Shown here: piece after piece, positions 23,270-24,316 of the stretch | Layout: each line of letters starts with the position of its first letter | Numbering within the stretch: position 1 is the stretch's first letter | Origin: CAZXEU01 sp964639665 | GTDB lineage: Bacteria; Bacteroidota; Rhodothermia; Rhodothermales; Bin80 | NCBI GenBank assembly: GCA_964639665.1 | Contig: CAZXEU010000185.1 | Coordinates: 1 to 24,316 of the forward strand | DNA length: 24,316 nucleotides | Direction: 5' to 3' | The notes under the pieces: generated by a model | The model's input: only the letters and a program-made list of their open reading frames with translations | Told to the model about the DNA's origin: nothing | The model's database searches: none | Position numbers and translations under genes: made by a program

Positions 23270-24316
23270 ATGAACCTTGAAAAGTTTACAACCAGAGCGC
23301 AGGAAGCCGTCCAGGCAGCGCTCCGGATTGCTTCCGAGAAGGGGCATCAGACACTCGAGTCTCCCCACCTGCTCAAGGCCTTCCTTTCGGATGACCGCAG
23401 CATCGTGGTAACCATCCTGCAACGTCTTGAGGCGAGTCTGGGCCTTGTTGAGGCTCGCACTGACGAAGCGCTGGGAAGGCTCCCCGTGGTACGCGGGGCG
23501 AGCGTATCGGGCCAGTACGTTGGTTCGGATGCGGCAAAGGTATTTGACCGGGCGCTCGCGGAAGCGAAGGTATTGGGAGACGAATTCGTAAGCAGCGAGC
23601 ACATCCTGATCGCTCTGGCCACAGCCAAGGACACGGCAGGAAAGCTGTTGCGCGAGCAAGGCGTGACCAGGGAGGCCATCCTCGGCATCATGCAGGCCGT
23701 GCGCGGAACGAATCGCGTGACGGACAGGCACGCCGAGGACCGTTACCAGGCTCTGGAGCGATTCACCCGAAACCTCAATGATCTGGCCGCAAACGGTAAG
23801 ATTGACCCGGTGATCGGCCGCGACGAGGAAATACGGCGCGTGCTGCAGATTCTCTCACGCAGAACCAAGAATAATCCGGTTCTGGTAGGAGAGCCCGGTG
23901 TCGGCAAGACAGCCATCGCAGAAGGAATCGCGATCCGAATTGTCCAGGGGGACGTGCCGGAGGGCCTGAAGTCCAAGAGGCTGCATGCACTGGACATGGG
24001 GGCGCTCATAGCGGGTGCCAAATACCGGGGTGAATTTGAGGACAGGCTCAAGGCCGTTGTAAAGGAAGTAACAGACGCTGATGGCAGTATCCTGCTGTTC
24101 ATTGACGAAATACATACGCTGGTTGGCGCCGGGGCCGCAGAAGGTGCGATGGATGCGGCGAACATTCTGAAGCCCGCGCTAGCGCGCGGTGAATTGCGAG
24201 CCATCGGAGCCACAACCCTCGATGAGTACCGGAAGTATCTCGAAAAGGACAAGGCCCTGGAGCGCCGCTTCCAGGTCGTCGCGGTTGATGAGCCCGACGT
24301 GGAAGATACCATCTCC
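23270..24316 (+). CDS. clpB: ClpB disaggregase, N-terminal part (cut by window end)
   Basis: The first 349 codons of ClpB, open at the window edge. ClpB is a hexameric AAA+ chaperone that, with DnaK, pulls proteins out of aggregates. Visible: the N-terminal Clp repeat domain (MNLEKFTTRAQEAVQAAL; SSEHILIALA), the D1 AAA+ domain opening FTRNLNDLAANGKIDPVIGRDEEIRRVLQILSRR, Walker A GEPGVGKT with Lys213, and Walker B ILLFIDEIH with Glu280, followed by LVGAGAAEGAMDAANILKP and the sensor region IGATTLDEYRKY. The start ATG at 23270 gives the canonical N-terminus; no strong ribosome binding site is seen, and no CIRCE-type heat-shock dyad lies upstream. The middle domain and D2 are outside the window. 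Confidence 0.95.
   Translation, partial: MNLEKFTTRAQEAVQAALRIASEKGHQTLESPHLLKAFLSDDRSIVVTILQRLEASLGLVEARTDEALGRLPVVRGASVSGQYVGSDAAKVFDRALAEAKVLGDEFVSSEHILIALATAKDTAGKLLREQGVTREAILGIMQAVRGTNRVTDRHAEDRYQALERFTRNLNDLAANGKIDPVIGRDEEIRRVLQILSRRTKNNPVLVGEPGVGKTAIAEGIAIRIVQGDVPEGLKSKRLHALDMGALIAGAKYRGEFEDRLKAVVKEVTDADGSILLFIDEIHTLVGAGAAEGAMDAANILKPALARGELRAIGATTLDEYRKYLEKDKALERRFQVVAVDEPDVEDTIS

Noticed and set aside
1..24316. CRISPR array, transposase, phage genes, tRNA or rRNA
   Set aside because: No regularly spaced direct repeats, no transposase or integrase motifs, and no tRNA/rRNA sequence signatures were seen on either strand.

Overview
The window comes from a moderately GC-rich bacterium with Gram-negative character: bacterial lipoprotein signals, an hpnCDE-type squalene operon, a classical self-cleaving LexA and ClpB. 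Shine-Dalgarno-like sequences precede some genes (lexA, copA, the Lcp-like gene) and are absent from others. The mix of families would suit the Bacteroidota/Rhodothermota neighbourhood, but this is a guess from gene content; no rRNA or tRNA is present to settle it.

Layout. 1-1001: no convincing gene, a few hairpins. 1002-2387 (-): a large protein with two HEPN-like RNxxxH motifs in what look like two related halves. 2636-3388 (+): SGNH-hydrolase lipoprotein, convergent with a LarA-type racemase (3534-4826, -) that follows a membrane-anchored SRPBCC protein (4988-5524, -). 5894-6982 (+): PA0069/Rv2578c-type radical SAM protein, divergent from the SRPBCC gene across an AT-rich dyad-containing spacer. 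7227-7748 (+): unrecognised protein. 7936-9279 (+): exported alditol-oxidase-like flavoprotein. 9515-10186 (+): LexA with a good promoter overlapped by a near-palindrome. 10270-10701 (-): second SRPBCC/AHSA1 protein. 10914-11969 (+): DUF1835 protein; 12025-12525 (+): small membrane protein; 12579-13262 (-): DUF2461 protein; 13449-14627 (+): PLP enzyme of the Cys/Met-metabolism family.

14633-17720 (-) is a complete squalene module: hpnC, hpnD and hpnE turn two farnesyl diphosphates into squalene through presqualene diphosphate and hydroxysqualene. Divergent from it, across 328 bp holding several dyads, lies a DUF2236/MpaB/latex-clearing-protein-like haem oxygenase (18049-19260, +). The characterised members of that superfamily cut isoprenoid chains (polyisoprene for Lcp, a farnesyl side chain for MpaB), so oxidative cleavage of squalene or a related isoprenoid is an attractive hypothesis and my main candidate for a new pathway.

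19695-23124 (+) is a copper-exporting P-type ATPase (with a degenerate second metal-binding domain) plus a DUF2231 membrane protein carrying a C-terminal beta-rich domain. The window ends inside clpB (23270 onward, +). There is no CRISPR array, insertion sequence, prophage or integron visible. The region is mostly a chromosomal housekeeping/accessory mosaic; the HEPN-like protein is the only candidate for a defence or RNA-targeting function.
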